Positions 22,378 through 31,536 are shown, numbered from the stretch's first letter. The stretch: 64,000 bases of DNA from Corynebacterium gallinarum (GCF_014837045.1 NZ_JACSPR010000011.1:1-64000); one strand, 5' to 3'. Notes: generated by a model from the letters alone, not told the origin. Program-made: numbers and translations.

Positions 22378-23154
22378 ATGGCCAATTCTCGATCAGGTGA
22401 ATCCGTCCTCCAGCGGACGGTGCGTATCCTGAAGGCTTTTGATGTTGACCATCCCCGGCTCAGTGCGGCTGAGATCTGCCGGCGCACGGGGTTGCCTCAG
22501 TCCACTGCGCATCGGCTTGCCAATGAAATGTGTGATGTCGGGCTTCTGCAGAGACTGCAGGAGGGCGATTTCATCGTCAGTCCCACCGCATGGGAGATGT
22601 TTGTGCGCAGTAATCCCCTGGAACGGCTCCGGTTCCGTGCCCAGCCGGTGATGGAAAGCGTCCACAACACCCTGCGGCACTACGTCAGCCTGACGACACC
22701 TGATTTTGAACAACGGAGCATCCTCTACATCGAGCGGTTCAACTCGCGCAGTGATGCCAGCATCCTCGGTCGCCATGCCAGCCGTCTCGACTTACACACC
22801 ACATCATCAGGGCTGGTCATGCTGGCATTCGCCCGGGATTCCATCGTGGATCAGGTGCTCTCCGTCCCCCTCAAGGATTCCATCACCGGGGTGATCATCG
22901 ACCCGGGTGAGATCAGGGCGATGCTCCCGGGTATCAGGAAGAAGGGGTATACGCATATCGTCGGTGGACTGGTCGCGGAGAACACCTCCATGGCAGTACC
23001 CATCTTTGATGCTCGTGGCATTGTCATCGCCGCGCTGGGGGTGGTGGCGAAAACCGCGGAATGTGATCACGAATCGGTTATTTCCACCCTGCGTGTAGCG
23101 GGGCGGAATCTCAGCCTGAGCTTGGGTGATGTGCCCGACATTCCCACCTTCTGA
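22378..23154 (+). CDS. IclR-family transcriptional regulator
   Basis: A 258-residue regulator. Winged HTH at about 10-65: SVLQRTVRILKAFDVDHPRLSAAEICRRTGLPQSTAHRLANEM. The C-terminal effector domain (about 85-250) contains RLDLHTTSSGLVMLAFARD, RKKGYTHIVGGLVAENTSMAVPIFDARGIVIAALGVV, the IclR small-ligand pocket. It is the first gene of a co-directional catabolic block and is the likely local regulator. Effector unknown; a hydroaromatic acid such as shikimate or quinate is inferred from the neighbours. AGGAG lies just before the ATG at tight spacing. A terminator hairpin separates it from the transporter gene. Confidence 0.9.
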   Translation: MANSRSGESVLQRTVRILKAFDVDHPRLSAAEICRRTGLPQSTAHRLANEMCDVGLLQRLQEGDFIVSPTAWEMFVRSNPLERLRFRAQPVMESVHNTLRHYVSLTTPDFEQRSILYIERFNSRSDASILGRHASRLDLHTTSSGLVMLAFARDSIVDQVLSVPLKDSITGVIIDPGEIRAMLPGIRKKGYTHIVGGLVAENTSMAVPIFDARGIVIAALGVVAKTAECDHESVISTLRVAGRNLSLSLGDVPDIPTF

Positions 23155-23203
23155 CGGGAGCCACACGGGTCATCAGACATCATGTTCGCAGTGTGCACAT
23201 CCC

Positions 23204-23246
23204 CCCGCCTTCCCATTGAATGGGTGAAAGCGGGATCACGTTTTTC
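23204..23246 (+). terminator. Intrinsic terminator after the IclR gene
   Basis: Stem CCCGC-TT-CCCATT / AATGGG-AA-GCGGG (23204-23234) followed by ATCACGTTTTTC. Terminator-like although the T-run starts 6 nt after the stem. Confidence 0.65.
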
Positions 23247-23297
23247 TCTATTTTATGCTTCACATCACACAAAGTCGTGATCTCCCAACAAGATCAC
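23234..23297 (+). promoter_or_regulatory. Promoter and possible operator of the hydroaromatic operon
   Basis: GATCACG (23234-23240) and CGTGATC (23276-23282) form an inverted pair around TATGCT (about 23255-23260), a plausible -10. A third half-site GATCAC lies at 23292-23297. The arrangement fits IclR control of the transporter operon. Inference from position and symmetry. Confidence 0.45.
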
Positions 23298-23322
23298 TTT
23301 CACCCTTTTGAAGGAGACCACC

Positions 23323-24756
23323 GTGGATATGACACGCAAGCTGAACCCGCCAGGCAACGCCTACGAGAGCAACACCGTAGGCTCCTCCGCCGCCCTCCTG
23401 GAAAGGCCGGTTGTGGAAACCACTGAAGCCCCCGAAGCGGGCAAGTCGCCTAAGAAGGCCGCCATGGCCTCCCTGCTCGGATCGACACTCGAATACTATG
23501 ATTTCGTCATCTACGGCACCGCCTCGGCACTGCTGTTCAGTCAGATCTTCTTCCCCGAGGGTAACCCCGCAGTGGCCACCATCGCATCCCTCGCCTCCTT
23601 CGGCGTGGCCTACATTGCCCGCCCCATCGGCGGTCTGGTGATGGGACATGTCGGTGACCGGATCAGCCGCAAGACAGCCCTGATGATCACCCTGCTGATC
23701 ATGGGTGCGGCATCCATCGCCATCGGCCTGCTGCCCACCTACGGCATGATCGGCATCTGGGCCACCGTCCTGCTCTTCGTCTGCCGAGTCGCCCAGGGCT
23801 TCTCCGCAGGTGCAGAATCAGCGGGTGCCTCCACACTGACGATGGAACACTCCCCCGAGGGGCGTCGTGGCCTGTTCACCAGCTCAGTGATGGTGGGATG
23901 TGCCGCCGGTAATGTGCTCGCCGGATTGGTGTTCATTCCCTTCCTCATGCTGCCCGAGGAGCACCTCATGACATGGGGCTGGCGTGTGCCGTTCCTCCTG
24001 TCCGCAGTTGTTCTCCTGGTGGCCTACTTCATCCGTACCCGACTCGAAGAGCCTGAGGTGCTGAAAGAGGCCATCGAGGAAACCTCACCCACGGATGCCG
24101 CCGTTCACCAGGCACCGGCCATCGCCGTGCTCCAGACCCAGGGCATCGACGTACTGAAGGTCTTCTTCATCACCTTCTTCTCCGTCGTCCAGACCATCTT
24201 CAATGTCTATGCCCTGGCCTACGCCACGGGGGAGATGGGCATCGAACGCTCGCTCATGGTCACGGTCAACACCCTCGCAATGGGCCTGTCGCTCTTTACC
24301 ATCCCCCTGGCCGCCTGGGTCTCAGACAAGGTGGGACGTCGTCCGGTTCTGCTCTTCAGTGCGGTTGGTTCAGGAATCACCACCTTCTTCTACTTCCAGG
24401 CCATCAGCGAAGTGAATGTTCCACTGATCTTCCTGTTCTGCATCCTCAACCAGGGCCTGTTCTATGCCTGCTGGAATGGTGTCTGGACCATCTTCTTCCC
24501 GGAGATGTTCGCAGCTCCGGTCCGCTACACCGGAATGGCCATGGGCAACCAGCTGGGACTCATCGTGGTGGGATTCGCCCCATCCATCGCCACCGCCCTT
24601 CACCTCCAGGGGGGATGGATCGCCGTGGTGCTCTTCGTCCTCGCAGCTCTGACCATCGCGTCCGTGACCATCCTGACCTGCCGGGAAACGGCCTTCACGC
24701 CGATGAAGGACCTGGGCAGGAAACGTCCGAACACCTTCGTCCCCACCAACCAGTAA
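23323..24756 (+). CDS. MHS-family major facilitator transporter (ShiA-like)
   Basis: A 12-helix proton symporter of the metabolite:H+ symporter family. I use GTG at 23323 because AAGGAG lies 6 nt upstream; TTG at 23308 and ATG at 23329 are alternatives. Family marks: STLEYYDFVIYGTASALLFSQIFFP (helix 1), GRP-like ARPIGGLVMGHVGDRISRK (loop 2-3) and RVAQGFSAGAESAGAS (helix 4/5). The closest described group imports shikimate, alpha-ketoglutarate or proline/betaine; QsuD-like and dehydrogenase neighbours point to a hydroaromatic or aromatic acid. The N-terminal ~45 residues are hydrophilic. First gene of a tightly packed operon. Confidence 0.88.
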   Translation: MDMTRKLNPPGNAYESNTVGSSAALLERPVVETTEAPEAGKSPKKAAMASLLGSTLEYYDFVIYGTASALLFSQIFFPEGNPAVATIASLASFGVAYIARPIGGLVMGHVGDRISRKTALMITLLIMGAASIAIGLLPTYGMIGIWATVLLFVCRVAQGFSAGAESAGASTLTMEHSPEGRRGLFTSSVMVGCAAGNVLAGLVFIPFLMLPEEHLMTWGWRVPFLLSAVVLLVAYFIRTRLEEPEVLKEAIEETSPTDAAVHQAPAIAVLQTQGIDVLKVFFITFFSVVQTIFNVYALAYATGEMGIERSLMVTVNTLAMGLSLFTIPLAAWVSDKVGRRPVLLFSAVGSGITTFFYFQAISEVNVPLIFLFCILNQGLFYACWNGVWTIFFPEMFAAPVRYTGMAMGNQLGLIVVGFAPSIATALHLQGGWIAVVLFVLAALTIASVTILTCRETAFTPMKDLGRKRPNTFVPTNQ

Positions 24757-24795
24757 TTCATCATCATTTTTCACACCAAGGAGAACATCGTCCAC

Positions 24796-25875
24796 ATGGC
24801 TACCACCTGGCGCGTCGGAATCATCGGCTGCGGAGCTATTTCCCGCAACCACATCGAGGCATTCAACACCATCGAGGGAGCAGAGGTCACCATCGTCTGT
24901 GATGTTGATGCGGATCGTGCGGCCCACACCGCGGACACCTACGGTATCCCGGCCCACACCACCTCCGTGGAGGAACTACTCGCCCACGGCGTTGATATTG
25001 TCTCCGTCTGCACCCCACACCCCACCCATGAGGAGGTTGTTCTGGCGGCAGCGGCAGCCGGTGTCCACGTTGTGTGCGAAAAGCCCATTGCCATCCAGCT
25101 GAGTTCCGCTGAGCGCATGGTCGCGGCCTGCCGGGAGGCGGGGGTCAAACTGGGTGTGTTGTTCCAGCGTCGTTTCTGGTCCGCCGCCCAGGAGATGAAG
25201 AACAGTTTCATCGAGGGCCGGCTGGGTACTCCCGTGCTGGGGCAGTGCAATGTTATCCTCCACCGCGATACCTCCTACTATTCCGCCACCCCGTGGCGTG
25301 GTACCTGGGACAGCGACGGTGGCGGTGTGCTGATGACCCAGGCGATCCATTACATCGATCTGCTGCAGTGGGTTCTCGGTGAGCCTGAGGAGGTGTTCGG
25401 TCACATCGCCACCTTCAAGCACGGTGAGCATATCGAGGTGGAGGATTCCGCAGTGGCCACGGTCCGTTTCGCCTCCGGCGCACTGGCGACAATCCAGGCG
25501 TCCACTGCCGTGAACCCCTCGCTGGGCGCGCAGGTTCAGGTCACCGGTTCCAGCGGAGCCACCATGACCCTGCTCGAATTCCCGGAGGGGACCGAAGGCC
25601 GGTTGACCGTCCGTGCCGCCGAGGGCCACATCGATGCCACGCAGTCCTACCCGGCCGGGGTGGATCCCAATGTGGACCTGGGTTCGATCAATGGGGCTCT
25701 CATCCCGTACCACGTGGCCCAGATCGCCGACTTCATCGATGCCCTCCACGAGGATCGTGAGCCCGCCGTCAACGGTGAGGATGCCACCCGTGCCCTCCGG
25801 GTGCTGCTGGGCATCTATGAATCCGCCTCCTCCGGGGTCCCTGTCCGTCTCGGCAATTCGGTGTCGACCGCTTAA
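24796..25875 (+). CDS. Gfo/Idh/MocA-family NAD(P)-dependent dehydrogenase
   Basis: A 359-residue oxidoreductase of the glucose-fructose oxidoreductase / inositol dehydrogenase family. Rossmann motif VGIIGCGAISRNHIEAF, the EKP motif HVVCEKPIAIQL with the conserved lysine, and the C-terminal sheet domain containing GGVLMTQAIHYIDLLQWVLGEPEEV with the catalytic-region histidine. Many relatives oxidise or epimerise polyhydroxylated rings (inositol, quinate-like or sugar acids). In this cluster it may oxidise a ring hydroxyl. AAGGAGAAC precedes the ATG. Confidence 0.9.
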   Translation: MATTWRVGIIGCGAISRNHIEAFNTIEGAEVTIVCDVDADRAAHTADTYGIPAHTTSVEELLAHGVDIVSVCTPHPTHEEVVLAAAAAGVHVVCEKPIAIQLSSAERMVAACREAGVKLGVLFQRRFWSAAQEMKNSFIEGRLGTPVLGQCNVILHRDTSYYSATPWRGTWDSDGGGVLMTQAIHYIDLLQWVLGEPEEVFGHIATFKHGEHIEVEDSAVATVRFASGALATIQASTAVNPSLGAQVQVTGSSGATMTLLEFPEGTEGRLTVRAAEGHIDATQSYPAGVDPNVDLGSINGALIPYHVAQIADFIDALHEDREPAVNGEDATRALRVLLGIYESASSGVPVRLGNSVSTA

Positions 25876-25903
25876 GTCGACCGGTTACATCAAAGGAGTA
25901 GTA

Positions 25904-27943
25904 ATGAACCATTCTCTTCCTGGTTCGCCCGAGCTGGTGACCGTCGACAAGCCCCTCGAGCTGGGACGGCACGGCCGGCCCACCCTGCGGCTGAAGAACC
26001 GCATCGTCACCAGTCCGATGGAGCGCAACTACGGCACCTCGGACGGACGCCCGACGGAACAGTACCTGGATTATCTCCGCGCCCGCGCGGTGGCCGGTGC
26101 CGGTCTGATCACCACCGAGGCGACCTTCGTGCGTGAAGACGGCCGGGGCCGCACCCACCAACTCGGCCTGCACACCGACGCCGTGATCGCATCCCACCGC
26201 CGTCTCACCGATGAGCTGCATGCGGCAGGTGCCCTCGTGGCCGTGGAACTCAACCACGGTGGCCGCACCGCCCAGGCTGAGGTATCCGGCCACCCGAGCG
26301 TCGCTCCGTCCCCCATCCCCTGCGCCGTCGCAGGTGGGGAGATGCCGCGGGAGCTGACCACCGCGCAGTGCCGGGAGCTTGTCGACGCGTTCGCCGAGGC
26401 CGCCCGACGCGCCGTCGACGCCGGTTACGACGTCATCAACCTGCACGGTGGACACGGCTACCTGATCCATCAGTTCATGTCCCCGCGCACCAACCAGCGC
26501 AGCGACGAATACGCGGTACCGGAGCGCTTCGCCAACGAGGTCATCGCGGCGGTGCGCCGGGCCGCACCCACCATCATTCTCGGGATCCGCATCTCCGTCG
26601 TGGAGGGTGTGGAGGACGGACTCGATGCTGAGACCACCCGTGAGATCGTGGGCCGGCTCGATCTCGACCAGTTGGACTTCCTCGATCTGTCAGCAGGCAG
26701 CTATGAGGCGGGCGAATGGATTGTGCAGTCGGGTGAATGGTCCCGGGGTTTCCTCGCGGACCTCGCCGCGAGCTACCGCGACCTGGGTCTGCCCATCGGG
26801 ATGGCCGGCAGGCTCAACACCGTCGATGCCGTCAAACGCGTGCTGGCCGAGGGCACCTGCGACTTCGTGTCGCTGGGTCGGGCGGTCCATGCAGATCCCG
26901 ATTTCATCGGTGGACTGCTGCACGGACACCGCTTCCGCCCCTGCATCGCCTGCAACGTGTGCATCGACAACCTCGGGGTCGGGCAGGTCACCTGCACCGT
27001 CAACCCGCAGGTCGGGCGATCACGGGTGCCGGTGGCTACCGGCGACGTCACCGGGCGTCGTATAGCAGTCGTTGGGGCCGGACCCTCCGGGTTGACGGCC
27101 GCCCTGGAACTGTCCCGCGCCGGGGCGGAGGTGACCATCTACGAGGCCTCCGACCACATCGGCGGTGACCTTGCCTTCGCCTCCACCATGCGCTCCACCC
27201 CGGAATTCCCCGGTTTCATGACCTGGATGCAGGAGGAGATCGAGGCCTACGGCATGGATCTGCGTCTGGATTCACGGATCTCGCCCGAGGACCTCGCGGA
27301 TACTCCCGCCGATGGGATCGTCCTGGCTACCGGCGGCATCCCGCAGGACCCGGGTTTTGACACCGGGGCCGAGCAGACCATCCAGATCCGGGAATGGCTG
27401 AAGGCCAATCCGGATGCCCTCGGGAGCAACCCCCCGGAGCAGGTAACCATCTGGGGATCGGACTCCGTGGCCATGAGCGTGGCGGACACCCTGGCCAGCC
27501 GGGGAACCAAGGTCCTGCTCATCGGCGATCAGGAGACGATCGCTCCCGAGGCGGGGAGGCGGGCCAAGATCCTCGCGGTCCCGCGCCTGCAGGAAGCACC
27601 CAATGTGACCATCGTGCTGTCCTCCCGCGTGATCAGTATCGACGACGGGGAGATCACCATTGTCGGCCCCGACGGGGAGTACGTACTGCCCACCGCAGGC
27701 CCCGTGCTGGTCAGCCGCTCCACCCGCCCGCTGAACCCGGCGGTGGTTCCCTCAGGCCGGGAAGCGGCCATGAGCAGGGCAGCCGGAAAACCGGTGGTGC
27801 TCGCCGGAACCGTCGTCGAAACCGCCGCCCCGATCGTGTCCACAGCCACCAAGAGCGGTTACGACGCCGCCCAGCGCCTGGCCCACCGCATCTGCCACCC
27901 CACCCAGATTCTCGACCCACTCACCACCGGAGTTCTCTCATGA
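25904..27943 (+). CDS. FadH-like 2-enoate / 2,4-dienoyl reductase (FMN, Fe-S, FAD)
   Basis: A 679-residue old-yellow-enzyme multidomain reductase. Residues about 20-360 are the FMN TIM barrel: NRIVTSPMERNYG, VELNHGGRTA, GYDVINLHGGHGYLIHQFMSPRTNQR and the FMN-phosphate end FVSLGRAVHADPDF. The Fe-S cysteine cluster follows, CIACNVCIDNLGVGQVTCTVNP (C-x2-C-x3-C variant with a downstream Cys). Residues about 380-670 are the NAD/FAD domain: RIAVVGAGPSGLTAALELSRAGAEVTIYE. It reduces conjugated C=C bonds of acids or acyl-CoAs. The ATG at 25904 follows AAAGGAGTA. Overlaps the next gene by 4 bp. Confidence 0.9.
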   Translation: MNHSLPGSPELVTVDKPLELGRHGRPTLRLKNRIVTSPMERNYGTSDGRPTEQYLDYLRARAVAGAGLITTEATFVREDGRGRTHQLGLHTDAVIASHRRLTDELHAAGALVAVELNHGGRTAQAEVSGHPSVAPSPIPCAVAGGEMPRELTTAQCRELVDAFAEAARRAVDAGYDVINLHGGHGYLIHQFMSPRTNQRSDEYAVPERFANEVIAAVRRAAPTIILGIRISVVEGVEDGLDAETTREIVGRLDLDQLDFLDLSAGSYEAGEWIVQSGEWSRGFLADLAASYRDLGLPIGMAGRLNTVDAVKRVLAEGTCDFVSLGRAVHADPDFIGGLLHGHRFRPCIACNVCIDNLGVGQVTCTVNPQVGRSRVPVATGDVTGRRIAVVGAGPSGLTAALELSRAGAEVTIYEASDHIGGDLAFASTMRSTPEFPGFMTWMQEEIEAYGMDLRLDSRISPEDLADTPADGIVLATGGIPQDPGFDTGAEQTIQIREWLKANPDALGSNPPEQVTIWGSDSVAMSVADTLASRGTKVLLIGDQETIAPEAGRRAKILAVPRLQEAPNVTIVLSSRVISIDDGEITIVGPDGEYVLPTAGPVLVSRSTRPLNPAVVPSGREAAMSRAAGKPVVLAGTVVETAAPIVSTATKSGYDAAQRLAHRICHPTQILDPLTTGVLS

Positions 27944-28764
27944 TCAGAAATATCGGGCTCGCACCCCTCTCGGCCCTCACCACCCCATCCGATGAACTCA
28001 TCCGGATGGCTGCCAACGCTGGTTTTTCCTTCGTCGGCCTGCGGGTTCTTGCCGTCACCCCGGACGAACCACACTATGACCTGGCGCCCGGTTCACCACT
28101 GCTGAACCGCACGCTCCGTGCTCTGGACGAGACCGGCCTGCATGTGGTGGATACCGAATTCCTCCAGGTCAATGCCCACACCGATCGCGACACCTGGTTG
28201 CCAGCCCTCGAGGCAGCCGGAGCCCTGGGTGCCACCCGTTTCACCGTGGCAGCCGGGGATGAGAACCTGTCACGGCTCACCGACACCCTGGGTTCCCTGG
28301 TTGCCGACGCCGCCGAGTTCGGGGTGATCCCGGCACTGGAACCCATCACCTACCGCAGCGTCCATTCCATTCCCCAGGCGGTTGCCATCGCCGAGGCCAC
28401 CGGTGTCCGGGTGCTTGCGGACACCCTGCACATGGCCCGCTTCGGCGCGACACTCGATGAACTGCACATGGCTGCCGACTTCATCGACATGATCCAGTTG
28501 TGCGACAGCCCCCTGCAGGCTCCGGCGGAAACCGAGGGGCTCATCTATGAATCCCGCGCGGCACGTCTCGCGCCGGGGGATGGAGAACAGCCGCTGGCTG
28601 ATTTCGTCGCAGCCCTGCCCGAGGACACCCTGATCAGCGTGGAGGTTCCCAACGACGCTGAACTGACCCTGCGTGGCCCCCAGAACTGGATCAACCACCT
28701 GTACAACACCACCCGAGCAATGCTGGAACAGCCTGCTCTCATTCCCGTAGGAGGACGGAAATAA
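27940..28764 (+). CDS. TIM-barrel sugar-phosphate isomerase/epimerase-like protein
   Basis: A 274-residue AP-endonuclease-2-fold protein. Metal-binding acids are visible: E in PALEPITYR, D and H in VLADTLHMARFG, and E in LISVEVPND. PGDGEQPLADFVAALPEDTLISVEVP is typical of xylose-isomerase-like family members. 3-Dehydroshikimate dehydratases (AsbF, the N-domain of QsuB) share this fold, so it may dehydrate or isomerise a hydroaromatic acid here; I cannot decide. Start ATG overlaps the preceding stop (ATGA) and the stop overlaps the next ATG by one base: translational coupling on both sides. Confidence 0.82.
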   Translation: MIRNIGLAPLSALTTPSDELIRMAANAGFSFVGLRVLAVTPDEPHYDLAPGSPLLNRTLRALDETGLHVVDTEFLQVNAHTDRDTWLPALEAAGALGATRFTVAAGDENLSRLTDTLGSLVADAAEFGVIPALEPITYRSVHSIPQAVAIAEATGVRVLADTLHMARFGATLDELHMAADFIDMIQLCDSPLQAPAETEGLIYESRAARLAPGDGEQPLADFVAALPEDTLISVEVPNDAELTLRGPQNWINHLYNTTRAMLEQPALIPVGGRK

Positions 28765-30545
28765 TGTCAGCAGTCAACCAGGTCCGTAATTATGATGTCG
28801 TCGTTGTCGGCTCAGGCGCCGGAGGTCTGGCCGCGGCGGTCACCGCTGCCCACCACGGTTGCCGGGTCGCCGTGGTGGAAAAGGCACCCGTCCTGGGTGG
28901 TGCCACGTCCTGGTCCGGTGGGTGGGCCTGGACTCCAGGGACGAGCTTCGCCAAGAAGGACGGCGTGATCGAGGAGAAGGACCAGTTCCGGACCTATCTC
29001 AAATCAGTGATCGGGGAGCGTTATCAGGCTGAGAACGTTGATGCCTTCCTGGATGCGGCACCTGAAATGGTGGATTTCTTCGAGAATAACACCCAGTTGC
29101 AGTTCACTCCCGGCGCAGCCATCAACGATATCTACGGCAATCTCCCGGGTGCTGGAACCGGGCACCGCTCCGTCGGGCCGAAACCGATCAACGGGCGCAA
29201 AATCCGTAAAGAGGTGCGGGAAAAACTACGACATCAGTATTATGAGACCTCCTTCCTCGGGATGGGCATCATGGCGGGACCGGACCTGATGAAGTTCCTG
29301 TCCGCCTCCCAGTTCAGCCCGAGTGGCTGGGTGCATGCCGCCCGCCGGTTCCTGGTCCACCTGTGGGATCTGGCCATCCACCGACGCAACATGCAGATGG
29401 TTAACGGCGTCGCACTCACCGGCCGTCTGGCTGCCTCCGCCGATGACCTGGGCGTGGAGCTGCTCACCAGCACCGAGGCGCTGTCCCTGGACACCGACCC
29501 CGAGACCGGCCGGATCACGGGCGTGCGGGTCCGTGGCGCTGACGGGGTGGAACTGCTCACCGCCACCCGCGGTGTTGTGCTGGCCACCGGCGGCTTCCCC
29601 AACAACGTTGAACTGCGCAAGGACCTGTTCCCACGCACCCCCACCGGCCAGGAACACTGGACTCTCTCACCTGCTGAAACCGTGGGTGATGGATTGACGA
29701 TGGCCCAGGAGGTCGGTGCCGCATTCGAGAAGGATCTGGCATCCCCAGCGGCCTGGTGCCCGGTGTCCAGGGTGCCCTTCCTCAATGGCAAGACCGGTAC
29801 CTTCCCCCACATCATGGACCGTGCCAAGCCCGGTTCCATCGGGGTGGTGTCCACAGGAAAACGCTTTGTCAACGAGGCCAACGGCTACCACGACTACGTC
29901 ACCGCGATGATCGAAGCCGCACCGGAAGGCGAACCGGTTGAATCCTGGCAGATTGCTGATTCCACCTTCGTGCGCAAATACCCACTGGGTATGGCGAAAC
30001 CACTGCCGGTTCCCCTCACCCCCTACCTGCGCAGTGGATACCTGATCAAGGGTGACACCATCGAGGAACTCGCGGAGAAGTGCGGCATTGATCCCGCGGG
30101 ACTCGCCCAGACCGTCCGTGACTTCAACAACAACGCCAAGAAGGGCATCGACCCGGAGTTCCACCGCGGGGAAACCCCCTTCAACCGTTATGGAGGGGAC
30201 AAGAAAACCGCCCCCAACCCGTCGCTGGCTCCGATTGAAAAAGGTCCCTTCTACGCGGTCAAGGTGCTCCCCGGCAGCTTCGGTACCTTCGCCGGAATCG
30301 CCGCAGATGGTCGCTCCCGTGTGCTGAGGGAGGACAAGACACCGATCGAGGGTCTCTACACCGCGGGTAATGACCGGGCATCCATCATGGGTGGTTTCTA
30401 CCCTGCCGGAGGTATCAACCTGGGACCGGCCCTGACCTTTGGTTATATTGCCGGATGTGAGCTGGCGGGCGTGTCGGAGGACGCCGGTGCCGGTTTGGCC
30501 GAGTTTGAGAATGCTGCTGTGTCCGCTGCATCCCGTGAGGGCTGA
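28764..30545 (+). CDS. KstD/fumarate-reductase-like FAD dehydrogenase
   Basis: A 593-residue flavoprotein. N-terminal dinucleotide fold: YDVVVVGSGAGGLAAAVTAAHHGCRVAVVEKAPVLGGATSWSGGW. C-terminal FAD segment: GLYTAGNDRASIMGGFYPAGGINLGPALTFGYIAG. It resembles 3-ketosteroid delta-1-dehydrogenase and related 3-oxo ring dehydrogenases, which introduce double bonds next to a ring ketone. No steroid genes are present, so a cyclic hydroaromatic ketone is a more likely substrate, and dehydrogenation toward an aromatic ring is possible (inference). No signal peptide. Confidence 0.88.
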   Translation: MSAVNQVRNYDVVVVGSGAGGLAAAVTAAHHGCRVAVVEKAPVLGGATSWSGGWAWTPGTSFAKKDGVIEEKDQFRTYLKSVIGERYQAENVDAFLDAAPEMVDFFENNTQLQFTPGAAINDIYGNLPGAGTGHRSVGPKPINGRKIRKEVREKLRHQYYETSFLGMGIMAGPDLMKFLSASQFSPSGWVHAARRFLVHLWDLAIHRRNMQMVNGVALTGRLAASADDLGVELLTSTEALSLDTDPETGRITGVRVRGADGVELLTATRGVVLATGGFPNNVELRKDLFPRTPTGQEHWTLSPAETVGDGLTMAQEVGAAFEKDLASPAAWCPVSRVPFLNGKTGTFPHIMDRAKPGSIGVVSTGKRFVNEANGYHDYVTAMIEAAPEGEPVESWQIADSTFVRKYPLGMAKPLPVPLTPYLRSGYLIKGDTIEELAEKCGIDPAGLAQTVRDFNNNAKKGIDPEFHRGETPFNRYGGDKKTAPNPSLAPIEKGPFYAVKVLPGSFGTFAGIAADGRSRVLREDKTPIEGLYTAGNDRASIMGGFYPAGGINLGPALTFGYIAGCELAGVSEDAGAGLAEFENAAVSAASREG

Positions 30546-30551
30546 GCGGAT

Positions 30552-31424
30552 ATGCCACGCGATAGCCTTCTCCTGGGGCTGATCGGGCAGGGTCTTACTC
30601 TCTCCCGCACGCCGGCGCTCCACGAGGCCGAGGGGCTGGCGAACGGGAGGGCCACGGTGTATCGACGTCTGGACACCCTCACTGACCCGCTCCGGGGCAA
30701 GAGCTTGGCGGAGATCCTCGATGCCGCACGGATCACAGGATTCAACGGGCTCAATATCACCCACCCCTATAAACAGGAGGTGCTGCCCCTGCTGGATGGG
30801 GTCTCCGACCAGGCTGCACAGCTTGGTTCGGTCAACACCGTTGTGATCTCCCCCGAGGGCCGGTTGACGGGTTACAACACCGACACGTCCGGTTTTGCTC
30901 GTGGCCTGGAGGAGGGGCTGGGCGGTGTGCCCATGGCAACCGCTGTCCAGGTGGGTGCCGGTGGCGTGGGCAATGCCGTGGCCTATGCGCTGGCCACCCA
31001 CGGTGTGGAGCACCTGTATGTTGCCGACCTGGAACCCGCGAGGGCGCAGGCGCTTGCGGAGTCCATCAATGAGATCGTCGGGAGAAAGGCGGTGGAAGGA
31101 ATCGGACTGGACGGCATCGAGGAGACCATCGCCGGTGCCTCCGGCGTGGTCAATGCCACCCCGATGGGTACGCTCCACCACCCGGGAACCGCATTCGACA
31201 CCTCATGCCTGACACCTGATCACTGGGTTGCGGATGTTGTCTACATGCCGGTCGAGACACAATTGCTGGCCGACGCCAGGGCCCGCGGATGCCGCACCCT
31301 GGATGGCACCCGGATGGCTGTCTACCAGGCAGTGGATGCCTTCGAGTTGTTCACCGGCATCGCCCCATCCCCGGAGCGGATGCGGCAGACCTTCCTCTCT
31401 CTGGGGTTGGCTTCCGCGCAGTAG
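30552..31424 (+). CDS. Quinate/shikimate dehydrogenase (QsuD-like)
   Basis: A 290-residue AroE-family enzyme oxidising quinate and shikimate with NAD+. It is very close to C. glutamicum QsuD as I recall it: LGLIGQGLTLSRTPALHEAEGLANGRATVYRR, GFNGLNITHPYKQEVLPLLD with the catalytic lysine, YNTDTSGFARG with the catalytic aspartate, and VQVGAGGVGNAVAYALATHG. The Ser/Thr pattern SRTP (instead of SxSP) marks catabolic quinate/shikimate dehydrogenases rather than biosynthetic AroE. Last gene of the cluster, 6 nt after the flavoprotein gene. No qsuB or qsuC homologue is present beside it. Confidence 0.9.
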   Translation: MPRDSLLLGLIGQGLTLSRTPALHEAEGLANGRATVYRRLDTLTDPLRGKSLAEILDAARITGFNGLNITHPYKQEVLPLLDGVSDQAAQLGSVNTVVISPEGRLTGYNTDTSGFARGLEEGLGGVPMATAVQVGAGGVGNAVAYALATHGVEHLYVADLEPARAQALAESINEIVGRKAVEGIGLDGIEETIAGASGVVNATPMGTLHHPGTAFDTSCLTPDHWVADVVYMPVETQLLADARARGCRTLDGTRMAVYQAVDAFELFTGIAPSPERMRQTFLSLGLASAQ

Positions 31425-31439
31425 CCAGGTCAGCCGTCT

Positions 31440-31522
31440 TAACCCCGAGATCCTGTTCCCAGAAACCACTCTGATTAACCCAGAGATCACTACTCCTTTC
31501 GGGGAACAGGATCTCTGGGTTA
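31440..31522. repeat. 83-bp palindromic repeat, copy B
   Basis: Same length and orientation as copy A (22134-22216) with 4 differences by eye. It lies between the converging qsuD-like gene and the cupredoxin gene, 15 bp after each stop, where it may also act as a bidirectional terminator-like stem. Confidence 0.9.
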
Positions 31523-31536
31523 ATGAATCGGTCAGG

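Noticed and set aside
29667-31181. 504-codon minus-strand frame across the flavoprotein and QsuD-like genes
   Set aside because: Antisense shadow without recognisable domains; the sense genes have full motif sets.
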